64,000 nt of DNA from Scopulibacillus darangshiensis (GTDB lineage: Bacteria; Bacillota; Bacilli; Bacillales; Sporolactobacillaceae), in NCBI RefSeq assembly GCF_004341035.1, contig NZ_SLXK01000005.1:69258-133257 (forward strand), given 5' to 3'. The position numbers and the translations under genes were made by a program. The notes beneath the pieces are model-generated. The model was not told where the DNA came from. It was given only the letters and a program-made list of their open reading frames with translations, and did not search any database. Below are positions 1 to 8,218 of the stretch, one piece after another; position 1 is the first letter of the stretch; each line of letters starts with the position of its first letter.

Positions 1-431
1 CCAATGTGGCAATCCGCTTCATACATGTGCTGAAGGATTTCACTTGACCACCCTGTTACAAGTGAAATTTTGACGAGCGGGTGTTTTTCAACAAAACGCT
101 TTAACACTTCCGGAAGCCAATATTGTCCAATGATTGAGGTAACGGCAAGTTTTAGCGTACCATATACCTCGGTATCGTTAGAGGCAATTATTTCTTTGAC
201 ATCCTCTTCTCGGCTAAGTGTTTCACTGGCGTACGCGGCAATTTTTTCCCCGGCAGCGGTCAGTGCCAGACCCCGTTTTGACCGCACAAATATTTTGGTG
301 TCCCAATCCATTTCGATACTATGGAGCCGCTGGCTTAAAGCGGGCTGGGAGACAAATAATCTTTCAGCCGCTTTCCGCATATTGCCTTCTTCGGCTAATA
401 CTGAAATAATTTGTAAATCAGACCGTTGCAT
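1..431 (-). CDS. LysR-family transcriptional regulator (3' end outside window)
   Basis: The reading frame stays open from an ATG at 431 to the left edge, giving the first 143 residues of a roughly 290-residue protein. Residues 2-60 form the LysR winged helix-turn-helix: the helices lie around residues 18-40, with the typical A-A-E-R-L-F-V-S-Q-P-A-L-S core and the R-L-H-S-I-E recognition end. From about residue 90 the start of the effector-binding domain is visible. It is divergent from the VOC protein gene at 603. LysR proteins usually control a divergent neighbour, so that gene is the likely target, but this is inference. The ligand cannot be read from this fragment. Confidence 0.9.
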   Translation of the reverse strand, partial: MQRSDLQIISVLAEEGNMRKAAERLFVSQPALSQRLHSIEMDWDTKIFVRSKRGLALTAAGEKIAAYASETLSREEDVKEIIASNDTEVYGTLKLAVTSIIGQYWLPEVLKRFVEKHPLVKISLVTGWSSEILQHMYEADCHI

Positions 432-461
432 GTCTTTTCCCTCTTTATATCTTTTTCTTCT

Positions 462-476
462 ATAAGTTTAACTTAT
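462..476. promoter_or_regulatory. Palindromic candidate LysR operator
   Basis: ATAAGT-TTA-ACTTAT is a perfect interrupted palindrome in the 171-bp gap between the LysR gene and the divergent VOC gene. It has the T-N11-A geometry that LysR proteins bind. It lies 31 bp upstream of the LysR start, where autoregulation is usual. Confidence 0.45.
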
Positions 477-602
477 TGCAATTAATAAAAACAATCAATT
501 TTTCTTTTTACTAAAATTCACATATGATAGGAATTGAGAAAGATAATGACCTCGTTCTTTATTATTCAGCTTATTTTCGAATTTATTTAGGAGGCGATTT
601 AA

Positions 603-995
603 ATGTGCGCGTTAATCAAAGCGATTGATCATGTGCAGGTCTGTATTCCACCAGGGAATGAGAACAAGGCAAGAAAATTTTATTCCGATATATTAGGCCT
701 GCCGGAAATAGAAAAACCGGACGCTCTCAAACCTAAAGGCGGTCTTTGGTATCAAATCGGTCCTCTGCAGCTCCATATCGGCGTTGAAAACATGACGCGA
801 GAGTTAGGTAAACGGCATGTCGCTTTTGAAGTTGTTGACATTGAAGAAGCCCGGACTTTACTTAATCAAAAAAGCATCCCGATAAAGAACGAGACCCCTA
901 TTCCAAATGTCGACAGATTTTCATTCCGAGATCCTTTTGGCAACCGGATTGAATTATTGCAAAAAGTGATTGTTCATCCAAAGAAAAAAGCCTAG
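603..995 (+). CDS. VOC-superfamily (glyoxalase-fold) protein
   Basis: A 130-residue single-unit VOC protein. The first beta strand carries I-D-H-V-Q (His10), a mid-domain L-Q-L-H-I-G carries His58, and the C-terminal D-P-F-G-N-R-I-E carries Glu117. These are the usual metal-ligand positions of glyoxalase or extradiol-type VOC enzymes. The substrate is unknown; glyoxalase, fosfomycin- or bleomycin-resistance and dioxygenase-like roles share this fold. The ribosome site GGAGGCG sits 8 bases before the ATG. It is divergent from a LysR gene, and its last four bases overlap the end of the convergent exporter gene. Confidence 0.85.
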   Translation: MCALIKAIDHVQVCIPPGNENKARKFYSDILGLPEIEKPDALKPKGGLWYQIGPLQLHIGVENMTRELGKRHVAFEVVDIEEARTLLNQKSIPIKNETPIPNVDRFSFRDPFGNRIELLQKVIVHPKKKA

Positions 996-2485
996 GCTCT
1001 TTTCTTTGGAATGATTAATATTAATAACAAAGAAATAACGGCAAAAATAAATACACCCATGTAAACATGATGAAGGGCTCCTGTTAACCCCTCTCTTAAG
1101 AGGTTCATCGCCGGCGCGCTCAAATTGGCATCACCGCTTTGGCCTAACAATTGATTTGCTGAATCGATCGATAAATGCTCTCCGGCGCCTTTTTTATGAA
1201 TAAAGGACTTAAGCTCTGAGTTAAGGATGCCGCCCAGGAATGCCGCGCCAACAGCACTTCCCATCATTCTCATAAACATGTTCGAAGCGGTTGCGACACC
1301 GCGCAGCTCCCACTTAACACTATTTTGTATTGACACAATAAATGTCGTACTTATCATCCCCATACCGACACCGATGATAAAAGAACCGATTCCGGCCCAT
1401 AATGGGCCCTTGGCCGGATCCAAAAGAACAAAGAAAACTCCTCCAATAACCAGTGCATAGCCGCCGATGACAGCCAAGGTTTTATACCCATACTTTATTA
1501 ACAATTTCCCTGTTACTGTTGAGGCAATCGGCCAGCCAATTGACATGGCTGTTAAGGTAAAACCGGCGACCACCGCTGATTTACCCATAACTACTTGAAC
1601 AAAGGCCGGCAGGAAGCTTGACAGGCCAATTAAAACAATACCCGAAGTTAGGTTGACACAATTAGCAATGGCGATCAGGCGGTTTTTCCAAATTGACAGC
1701 GGCACAATCGGCTCCACCGCTTTCCTCTCTTGTAAGATAAATAGAATCATAGCTAATATGAAAATAATAACAAGCAGGATCGTTGGCGCTGACAGCCATG
1801 ACCAAACGACCCCTCCTTGAATCAGAACGACCATCACGGAAGATATGGCTATAAACAACAATATTGAACCTTTATAATCAATTTTGTGTTTTGCCTGATT
1901 CAGATTTTCATGAAAGAAAAAGATTGTCCCAATCAGCGACAAAATACCAAGAGGAATATTCATCCAAAAAACCCAAGCCCAATCAAGATATTCAACGAAA
2001 ACACCGCCTAAAGCGGGTCCAATGACGGCAGAAATACCCCAGACACTTGAAAGGTACCCCTGAATCTTTGCCCGTTCCTCCATGGTATAAAGATCGCCGA
2101 CAATGGTCAGAGCGATCGGCTGAACCGCCCCAGCTCCAAAACCCTGAATAAATCGAAACAATATTAACAGCTTCATTGAAGGGGCGAATCCCGCCAATAG
2201 GGAACCAAGCAAAAATACAATCACACCAAATATAAATATTGGTTTTCTTCCAAACAGATCAGCCAGTTTGCCATAAATAAGAATCGTTAGGGCATTCATT
2301 AATAAATAGGCGGAGAAAACCCAGCTGTATAATGAAAATCCTCCCAGATCTCCAACAATATCCGGAATCGCTGTTGCAACAATAGTCCCCTCGATAGCCG
2401 CCATAAACATCCCTAATATTAGGGAAAGAAGGACAAGCGGGCGATTCGTTTGTCTCTTTTCCCCTTCCTGCATTGCTTGATTCAT
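992..2485 (-). CDS. DHA2-family (EmrB/QacA-type) MFS drug exporter
   Basis: A 497-residue integral membrane protein with the roughly 14-helix plan of the DHA2 drug:H+ antiporters. Motif A is seen as G-K-L-A-D-L-F-G-R-K after helix 2, and the family motif with G-P-A-L-G-G-V near helix 5. Toxic organic cations are typical substrates, but the actual one is unknown. An upstream in-frame ATG at 2524 is disfavoured: it has no ribosome site and overlaps a TATAAT. The ATG at 2485 has GGGAG 10 bases upstream. The gene is convergent with the VOC gene and overlaps its end by 4 bp. Confidence 0.88.
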   Translation of the reverse strand: MNQAMQEGEKRQTNRPLVLLSLILGMFMAAIEGTIVATAIPDIVGDLGGFSLYSWVFSAYLLMNALTILIYGKLADLFGRKPIFIFGVIVFLLGSLLAGFAPSMKLLILFRFIQGFGAGAVQPIALTIVGDLYTMEERAKIQGYLSSVWGISAVIGPALGGVFVEYLDWAWVFWMNIPLGILSLIGTIFFFHENLNQAKHKIDYKGSILLFIAISSVMVVLIQGGVVWSWLSAPTILLVIIFILAMILFILQERKAVEPIVPLSIWKNRLIAIANCVNLTSGIVLIGLSSFLPAFVQVVMGKSAVVAGFTLTAMSIGWPIASTVTGKLLIKYGYKTLAVIGGYALVIGGVFFVLLDPAKGPLWAGIGSFIIGVGMGMISTTFIVSIQNSVKWELRGVATASNMFMRMMGSAVGAAFLGGILNSELKSFIHKKGAGEHLSIDSANQLLGQSGDANLSAPAMNLLREGLTGALHHVYMGVFIFAVISLLLILIIPKKRA

Positions 2486-2585
2486 TTTATATCTTCTCCC
2501 GATCATCTCTAGTATGTTTGTCATTATATCAGAAAGATGTGTAAAGAAAAGCGCAGGCGCCTTGTTCAGCCTCGAAAAGCAAAGT

Positions 2586-2617
2586 AAAAAAAACCTGCCA
2601 CATGGCGGGTTTTTTTA
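2586..2617 (-). terminator. Intrinsic terminator after darB
   Basis: CCTGCC-ACAT-GGCGGG stem (one wobble pair) flanked by A8 and T8 tracts. It lies 8 bp past the stop of the CBS gene and is structurally bidirectional. Confidence 0.85.
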
Positions 2618-2624
2618 ATGACCA

Positions 2625-3077
2625 TTAGCTTTCAAGGCAGGCGGATTCTTTATTCTTATTATCCCTTAGGTAATGATTTAAGTATTTCAACAGCGCACTC
2701 CTAGTTAGGATCCCTTGATAGGCACCGTACTGATCCTCTACGCATAAAAACGTATGGTCAATCGATAACTTGATAGCATCCAGGAAGCTTTCGTTAGTCT
2801 TAAGAACAGGCGGCGTGTCATTCATTACTTCCCAGACTTTGTGCTCGCTTAATTTTTCAAATTCAATCCGTTCCATACCAAAAATAGAGTCCAAAATCAG
2901 CGTCTTGCTGACCACACCTCTCAATTTATATGAGGGGTCCAATACAGGAATCGCTGAATACCCTGTTTTCACCAGGACCAATAAGGCATGTTCCAAGGGG
3001 TTATCAACTTGGACATGTGCGACTTTATCGCCTGGTATGATCAATTCCATTATATCTTTATTTAAGACATCATCCAT
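2625..3077 (-). CDS. darB: CBS-pair protein DarB (CbpB/YkuL), c-di-AMP receptor
   Basis: A 150-residue protein consisting of two CBS motifs. The stretches D-K-V-A-H-V-Q, L-E-H-A-L-L-V-L, A-I-P-V-L-D-P-S-Y and F-G-M-E-R-I-E-F-E-K-L match B. subtilis DarB (YkuL, 147 residues) as I remember it. DarB binds cyclic di-AMP; its free form stimulates the (p)ppGpp synthetase Rel and pyruvate carboxylase, linking potassium/c-di-AMP status to the stringent response. The frame is open 52 codons further upstream, but AAAAGG lies 5 bases before the ATG at 3077 and that start gives the family length. The gene stands alone, ending in a terminator. Confidence 0.85.
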   Translation of the reverse strand: MDDVLNKDIMELIIPGDKVAHVQVDNPLEHALLVLVKTGYSAIPVLDPSYKLRGVVSKTLILDSIFGMERIEFEKLSEHKVWEVMNDTPPVLKTNESFLDAIKLSIDHTFLCVEDQYGAYQGILTRSALLKYLNHYLRDNKNKESACLES

Positions 3078-3247
3078 CGTAACCTTTTTCAAAAAAAATC
3101 CCCCTAATACTGCCTTTCTTTGCATAAGTAAGCGCTTTATATCCCTTAGTTTATCATAGTCACCTTTTATTATGATTGTGTCAAATGGATTAAAACTGCC
3201 ATCTTTTAAATTATTGTCGAAAAAGATAATCAAAACCTGAAATTTTT

Positions 3248-3264
3248 TTGTCGATTATTGACAA
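3248..3264. promoter_or_regulatory. TTGTC-N7-GACAA inverted repeat, weakly 0A-box-like
   Basis: The arms are perfect; the left arm reads TTGTCGAT, one base off the Spo0A box TTGTCGAA. It lies between darB and the Spo0E-like gene. A second perfect palindrome, GATAATATTATC, is at 3303-3314. Function is only suggested by position. Confidence 0.25.
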
Positions 3265-3368
3265 TTATGGGCGAAAAGCTTTAACTTTTTGTTGGTTTGT
3301 ACGATAATATTATCAACTATTCAAATTATTGATAAAAAGCTTTTAGGGAATGAGAAGGGAGCCCTCTA

Positions 3369-3563
3369 ATGCATCAGACTGATATCGAAAAAAAACGACA
3401 GCAGCTAATTAATATGGTTAATCAATATGGTCTTACTTCAACCAAGGCCCTGCTTTGCAGTCAGGAACTTGATCAGCTCCTCCAGCACTATCAGCAAAAA
3501 AAGCTTAAAAGCATGCAAAGTGGCAAACCATGTTCACCTTTTATAAATTCCGCCAAAACATAG
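3369..3563 (+). CDS. Spo0E-family aspartyl-phosphate phosphatase
   Basis: A 64-residue protein with the family signature S-Q-E-L-D (S31-x-x-L34-D35) following a first helix, as in Spo0E, YnzD and YisI. Such small helical-hairpin phosphatases dephosphorylate Spo0A~P and delay entry into sporulation. The length and two-helix pattern fit; the C-terminal 20 residues are polar and unstructured-looking. GAAGGGAG lies just upstream of the ATG. The upstream gap carries two palindromes (see 3248). Which paralogue it represents cannot be decided here. Confidence 0.8.
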   Translation: MHQTDIEKKRQQLINMVNQYGLTSTKALLCSQELDQLLQHYQQKKLKSMQSGKPCSPFINSAKT

Positions 3564-3593
3564 GGCTTCTGTCATAACAGATCTTTTGGGTAA

Positions 3594-4514
3594 TCAGTTT
3601 ACCTTACGACCGGTTGCGATCCTTATATGTGCTTCCTGTATTGATTGATGGACCTCATGAAGTTCCCCCAATAATGATTTAAATTCAACAATATCAAACA
3701 TGTCATTAACTCGCTTGACATCCATGTGCCATACAGCTTTTTCTAATTCAATTTTCACCGGAGCGTTACATGCAATTGTAGCAAGCTCTTTTGATAATGC
3801 CAACATTTCTATACCCTTTTCCAGTTTTCCTCTAACGCCTTTTGATAACACGCTTTGATTTTTTAAAATGTCATTTACGTTTCCAAAATCGTGAAGCAGC
3901 TTCAATGCTGTTTTTTCCCCGATCCCAGGCACCCCAGGATAATTATCACTTCGGTCGCCCATCAGAGCTTTCAAATCAACAATCTGTTCAGCCGTCAGGC
4001 CTTTCTCTTCAAACAGGACTTCTGAGGTATACCTTTTGAAATTACCAAAGCCTTTTTCCATAATAATGACGTGAATATTATCATCGACGAGCTGAAGGGT
4101 GTCGTGGTCACCAGTAAGGATATCAACTTCCATAGCCTTACTGTATGTCTTGGCGATTGTCCCCATCACATCATCAGCTTCGTATCCCTCAAGGCTTACA
4201 TTTGCAATACCAATACTTTCAACAACATCTCTCGCCAGCTGAAATTGTGGAATAAGGTCTTCTGGCGGGGCAGACCTGTTCGCTTTGTATTGATCAAACA
4301 TCTCCTTGCGGAAGGTTGGCTTCTCAGTATCCCAGCAGCAAATGATATGTGTCGGGTTCACAACCTTCATCGCCTGCCACATATACCTGATAAGCCAATG
4401 CACACCGTTTGTGGGCACTCCCAGTTCTGTTCTCCGAATAGAGCCGCGGTAAGCTGTGGCAAAATATCCCCTAAAAAGCAGCGCCATGCCGTCAATTAAC
4501 ATTAACTTTTGCAT
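3594..4514 (-). CDS. ypcP: 5'-3' exonuclease, YpcP/PolI N-domain type
   Basis: A 306-residue stand-alone homologue of the 5' nuclease domain of DNA polymerase I. It shows the N-terminal L-I-D-G-M-A-L-L-F-R metal-ligand segment, the Y-K-A-N-R arch, E-G-Y-E-A-D-D, the T-G-D-H-D-T-L-Q-L strand, and the helix-hairpin-helix region G-D-R-S-D-N-Y-P-G-V-P-G-I-G-E-K. Members remove RNA primers and flaps during lagging-strand maturation and repair. The ATG at 4514 has AAGGAG about 8 bases upstream; the 12 additional codons upstream lack a ribosome site. It is convergent with the Spo0E-like gene. Confidence 0.88.
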   Translation of the reverse strand: MQKLMLIDGMALLFRGYFATAYRGSIRRTELGVPTNGVHWLIRYMWQAMKVVNPTHIICCWDTEKPTFRKEMFDQYKANRSAPPEDLIPQFQLARDVVESIGIANVSLEGYEADDVMGTIAKTYSKAMEVDILTGDHDTLQLVDDNIHVIIMEKGFGNFKRYTSEVLFEEKGLTAEQIVDLKALMGDRSDNYPGVPGIGEKTALKLLHDFGNVNDILKNQSVLSKGVRGKLEKGIEMLALSKELATIACNAPVKIELEKAVWHMDVKRVNDMFDIVEFKSLLGELHEVHQSIQEAHIRIATGRKVN

Positions 4515-4630
4515 AAAATAGTCTCCTTGGTCAATCATTCTAAAGATCATTATACATGATAATCCCCTGTTTAAAAACCCTTTACAGGAACATTTGTTCC
4601 CTTTAAAATGAAAATAAAGTGGTGGTGATA

Positions 4631-4831
4631 GGATTGGTTCGTTATACCGTGATGGAAAGACAGTGGGTTGCCGGACAGATGCAGCTGATTATAATGGATT
4701 GGCGTGATGCCAAAATCATTACCCTCACATTAGACGATCTTGAGGACCCTTCCGCCGATCCGGCTTTGAAGGAATTTTTGGATGACAACATCGGGAAATT
4801 GAAGGGAGCATGTTGGAGGGACAGCCTTTAA
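4631..4831 (+). CDS. Small protein of unknown function
   Basis: I do not recognise this family. From a TTG at 4631 it encodes 66 residues: an N-terminal beta-like stretch (Y-T-V-M-E-R-Q-W-V-A-G-Q-M), then an acidic segment with D-L-E-D-P-S-A-D-P and a helical end. The sequence GGTGGTGAT, close to a full Shine-Dalgarno, sits 5 bases before this TTG, which is why it is preferred to GTG at 4619 or 4622. It is divergent from ypcP and followed 166 bp later by the NERD gene. The reading frame is convincing in composition, but expression is unproven. Confidence 0.5.
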   Translation, partial: GLVRYTVMERQWVAGQMQLIIMDWRDAKIITLTLDDLEDPSADPALKEFLDDNIGKLKGACWRDSL

Positions 4832-4997
4832 GGGAAGCATAAGAAATTTGGAAATAAACGGTGATTAATAAAATGCCTAAGGGGCTTTAAGCAAAGGGTA
4901 TTTTAAAACTTTTGCATAAAAGGAGGTTAGTCGAGGGCAGGCACGCCCTTCAACGGTGGTATTTTATAAAATTTTAAAATGGAGGGAATCAAGAAAG

Positions 4998-5915
4998 TTG
5001 GATCAAAAAATGCTTGTTAAACCGCGCTATGAACCACTGGAATTAAAATTGTACAGATACCTACATGCCCGAACAAGTTTATCGGCCAAAGATTTGAACT
5101 ACTATCGAGGCCTTGCGAAAGGGTTTAAGGGCGAGCAAAAGTTTGATATGCGGCTCGAAAAATGCTCCAATGATTGGCTTATTCTAAATGACTTATTATT
5201 TGAAAAAAGCAATACTGTTTTTCAAATCGATACGATAGTGATATCTCAAGAGGTGACCTACCTTTTCGATGTGAAAAATTATGAAGGTGATTTTTATACC
5301 AAAAACAATCAGTGGTACACAATATCGGGAGACGAAATAAAGAATCCATTACTTCAGTTGAAACGGAATGAAAGTTTATTCCGGCGATTACTACAAGACC
5401 TGGGCTCTAACGTACCGATTGAAGCATATCTCATCTTCATACACCCCGAGTTTCACCTATATCAATCCTCACCAAACTTGCCCATTATTTTTCCAACACA
5501 GTTGAATCGATTTTTGAACAAAATAAACAAGAAACCATCAAAATTAAATGAGGGACACTCAAGGCTTAGCAACCAGTTATTATCTGCCCATTTAAAGGAG
5601 TCACCTTACACAAAACTTCCCGTCTATCATTATGATCAACTCGAAAAAGGTGTACCCTGTGCTAACTGCAACACTTTTCTGACCGATTTCAATAATGACA
5701 CCTTAATATGCAAAAAGTGCGGATGTAGGGAAAATACAGACGCTGCCATTTTAAGATGTGTGGAAGAGTATAAAATACTTTTTCCTGATAAAAAAGTGAC
5801 CACAAACGCCATCCATGATTGGTGTAAAATTATTTCATCGAAGAAAACCATTCGCAGGGTGCTTTCGAAGAGGTTTGAAGTTGTCTTAAAAGGCAGATCC
5901 TCTTACTATCTCTAA
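4998..5915 (+). CDS. NERD-domain protein with C-terminal zinc-ribbon-like region
   Basis: A 305-residue protein. Residues about 45-165 are a NERD (nuclease-related) domain: G-F-K-G-E-Q-K-F-D followed by Q-I-D-T-I-V-I and Y-L-F-D-V-K-N-Y-E-G-D-F-Y, the D...(D/E)xK arrangement of restriction-like nucleases. Around residues 230-247 two pairs of cysteines, C-A-N-C and C-K-K-C-G-C, suggest a zinc ribbon. The C-terminus (about 265-300) is basic and may form a helix-turn-helix. A TTG at 4998 with GGAGGG 11 bases upstream is preferred. Function in this host is unknown; DNA processing is inference from the fold. Confidence 0.75.
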   Translation: MDQKMLVKPRYEPLELKLYRYLHARTSLSAKDLNYYRGLAKGFKGEQKFDMRLEKCSNDWLILNDLLFEKSNTVFQIDTIVISQEVTYLFDVKNYEGDFYTKNNQWYTISGDEIKNPLLQLKRNESLFRRLLQDLGSNVPIEAYLIFIHPEFHLYQSSPNLPIIFPTQLNRFLNKINKKPSKLNEGHSRLSNQLLSAHLKESPYTKLPVYHYDQLEKGVPCANCNTFLTDFNNDTLICKKCGCRENTDAAILRCVEEYKILFPDKKVTTNAIHDWCKIISSKKTIRRVLSKRFEVVLKGRSSYYL

Positions 5916-6336
5916 AAACCATCACTCTTCCAATTGACATCATAATTAATACCTGTGTATAAGCTGGCATTGGCCTTTTACCGGTATCCAATCACAAATT
6001 AAAACCTATTCGTTACCGCTGACGCTTGTTTTCCCGGCCCTCGGGCACGATTAGCTCTATTCGTTACCGCTGGCTCCTGTTTTCCCGGATCTCGGGCATG
6101 ATTAGCTCTATTCGTTACCGCTGACGCCTGTTTTCCCGGCCCTCGGGCACGATTAGCTCTTTTTCGTTACCGCTGGCGCCTATTTTCCCCGTTCACGGGC
6201 ACAATCCAAACGTTTGCGTGCCCGCAACTTTCCTTTTTCCCCGCCGATGGGCTATTTTCATGCCCGCGCTCACCCCTTTTTCTCGGTTTACCGCCCAACC
6301 TCTCTAGCCCCAGCCACAACAGCTATTCTCTCCCAA
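5916..6336. other. Gene-free gap holding a 51-bp tandem array
   Basis: Between the NERD gene and the pit terminator no reading frame looks coding. The gap holds a four-unit tandem repeat (6007-6207) and, up to about 6270, degenerate pieces with the same GTGCCCG / TTTTCCCC words. Confidence 0.7.
6007..6207. repeat. 51-bp tandem repeat, about 4 units
   Basis: Units start at 6007, 6058, 6109 and 6160. The first three are exactly 51 bp and the fourth is diverged and shortened. Each contains CGTTACCGCTG, TGTTTTCCC and GGGCACGATTAGCTC. The unit core forms a small hairpin: CCCG-AGGGC-CGGG in units 1 and 3, CCCG-AGATC-CGGG in unit 2, and CCCGT-GA-ACGGG in unit 4 (bottom strand). The arms are kept while the loop varies. 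Each unit has stops in most frames, so it is not a coding repeat. Confidence 0.9.
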
Positions 6337-6362
6337 ATAAAAAAAGCCTGCCAAAGTGGCAG
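6337..6362 (-). terminator. Intrinsic terminator after pit
   Basis: On the bottom strand, CTGCCA-CTT-TGGCAG followed by GC and a T-rich run, 18 bp beyond the pit stop codon. Confidence 0.85.
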
Positions 6363-6379
6363 ACCTCGAACTGGAAATA

Positions 6380-7378
6380 TTAGGAAAATAATGCTAATAA
6401 TTGATAAATAACAGCAGCTAGCACGGCGGTAATAGGCAGGGTAATAACCCATGTAATGACAATGCTTCTTGCAGTGCCCCATTTTACCTTTTTAACGCGT
6501 TCTGAAGCGCCGACACCCATGATCGAAGATGAGATAACATGTGTTGAGCTCACGGGTAAATGGAGAAAAGTAAAGCCAAAAATGATTATTGCTGAAGATA
6601 GATCAGCAGCGGCGCCATTGACAGGTTTTATTTTCATAATTTTACCGCCAACGGTTTTAATAATTTTCCAACCGCCGATTGATGTACCGATAGCCATTGC
6701 CACCGCAGATGAGATACGCACCCACATAGGAATATCCATTGATGAATGGTAATTAGCTGATATAAGCGCCAGCGTAATAATACCCATTGCCTTCTGCGCA
6801 TCGTTTGTTCCGTGTGTAAAGGATTGCAGAGCAGCTGTAAATATTTGAAATATCCGAAAACCCTGATTCGTTTTCGATAAACTGAAATTTTTGAACACAT
6901 AACCAAAGATGGTCATGATAATGAATCCGCCTGCAAGTGCAATGATTGGCGAGATAATTAGGGCTTCAATAATGCCGAAAAAGCCATGATAGTTAATCGC
7001 TCCGAAGCCTAGTGCAGAAATGCCGGCACCTGCCAATGCTCCGATAATCGCATGTGAAGAACTGCTTGGAATGCCGAAATACCATGTGACAAGATTCCAT
7101 ATTATTGCGGATATTAAGGCGGCTAGTACAATTATCGAGCCGTTTTCAATCGTAAAAGGGTCAATAATCCCCTTGCCAATCGTTTTGGCTACCCCGGTAA
7201 AAGTTAATGCGCCGATGAAGTTCATTGATGCAGCTAATAGGATGGCAACCCGCGGTTTCAATGCTCGGGTGGACACCGATGTTGCAATAGTATTAGCCGT
7301 ATCATGAAATCCATTTATAAAATCAAACAGCAATGCAAAAACAACGATGAGTATAGTTAAGATGAGCAAACTATCCAT
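6380..7378 (-). CDS. pit: Low-affinity inorganic phosphate transporter, PiT family
   Basis: A 332-residue membrane protein with about ten helices. Both PiT signature repeats are visible: D-F-I-N-G-F-H-D-T-A-N near residue 20 and H-G-T-N-D-A-Q-K-A-M-G near residue 190. Members import metal-phosphate complexes with H+ or Na+. The upstream gene, 16 bp away, encodes the DUF47 partner, and the two form an operon ending in a terminator. AGGGAGC lies before the ATG. The length matches the short bacterial PiT type (about 330 residues). Confidence 0.92.
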   Translation of the reverse strand: MDSLLILTILIVVFALLFDFINGFHDTANTIATSVSTRALKPRVAILLAASMNFIGALTFTGVAKTIGKGIIDPFTIENGSIIVLAALISAIIWNLVTWYFGIPSSSSHAIIGALAGAGISALGFGAINYHGFFGIIEALIISPIIALAGGFIIMTIFGYVFKNFSLSKTNQGFRIFQIFTAALQSFTHGTNDAQKAMGIITLALISANYHSSMDIPMWVRISSAVAMAIGTSIGGWKIIKTVGGKIMKIKPVNGAAADLSSAIIIFGFTFLHLPVSSTHVISSSIMGVGASERVKKVKWGTARSIVITWVITLPITAVLAAVIYQLLALFS

Positions 7379-7394
7379 AAATCAGAGCTCCCTC

Positions 7395-8015
7395 TTATGC
7401 GTTTCTCATAATGATGGTTTCTAAAGTATTGGCGACATCTTCACAGCTGTCGGCAATTTCTTCAAGCATTTCGTAAAGCTCTTTATATTTAATAATGTTA
7501 ATAGGATCTTTTTCATATTCAAATAAATTTCTGATGCTGTCTTGCAGCAACTCGTCACATTCCGATTCATAATCATTGATTTTAATCACATTGTTGCGGA
7601 TGTTAAAAAGCTTCTTCTTATTAAGCAGCGTAGTCGCTTCAGCGATTTCTTTAGATGCTTCAAGCAAAATATCAACAAATTTAACCATATACTCGTCAGC
7701 ACGAGTTAAGTTGTATATTTCAAATCTTGTTGACCATTGTTCAAATCCATCAAGGACATCATCCATCTTCATTGCCAGAGCGAGAATATCCTCACGCTCA
7801 AGCGGAGTAATGAACGTTTTGTTAAGCGCGACGATCAGCTCGTGAATATACGTATCACCCTTTTTCTCATAATCCTTCATGACCCTGGAAAACTCACGAA
7901 GATCATCGAGATTTTTAATTTTAAAATCTACAAAGTATTTTGCGGCTTCCTCCAAATTTAAAGCAATAGTGGAAAGCATGCCCAAAAACTTATCATTCTT
8001 TGATGGAAATAACAC
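7395..8015 (-). CDS. DUF47 PhoU-like Pit accessory protein
   Basis: A 206-residue all-helical protein of the DUF47/YkaA family, related in fold to PhoU. Acidic metal-binding helices are visible (E-K-K-G-D-T-Y-I-H-E-L near residues 50-60 and N-D-Y-E-S-E-C-D-E-L near 150-160). It is the first gene of the DUF47-pit operon and probably modulates Pit activity. It starts with GTG, with GAGGTGGG about 8 bases upstream. A plausible sigma-A promoter TTGTAA-N16-TAAAAT lies at 8063-8090 on the bottom strand. Confidence 0.9.
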   Translation of the reverse strand: MLFPSKNDKFLGMLSTIALNLEEAAKYFVDFKIKNLDDLREFSRVMKDYEKKGDTYIHELIVALNKTFITPLEREDILALAMKMDDVLDGFEQWSTRFEIYNLTRADEYMVKFVDILLEASKEIAEATTLLNKKKLFNIRNNVIKINDYESECDELLQDSIRNLFEYEKDPINIIKYKELYEMLEEIADSCEDVANTLETIIMRNA

Positions 8016-8218
8016 GAAAAACCCACCTCACAAATAAAAGTATTAATTCATCAGCCTTTTTAATTTTAGCAAATCGTGTCGAATTTACAATTGATTTTAT
8101 AATCCTTTACAAATACTTAACAATCATCCACCTTGTAATTGGGCAACATAAGAAGTTATGGAAATGCTGCTCATAAAAAAAAGGACCTTACTAGTATTAG
8201 CAAAGCCCCTTCACCCTA

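Noticed and set aside
6214-6411. A 65-codon open frame right of the tandem array
   Set aside because: It runs through degenerate repeat and the pit terminator into the pit gene on the other strand; no ribosome site.
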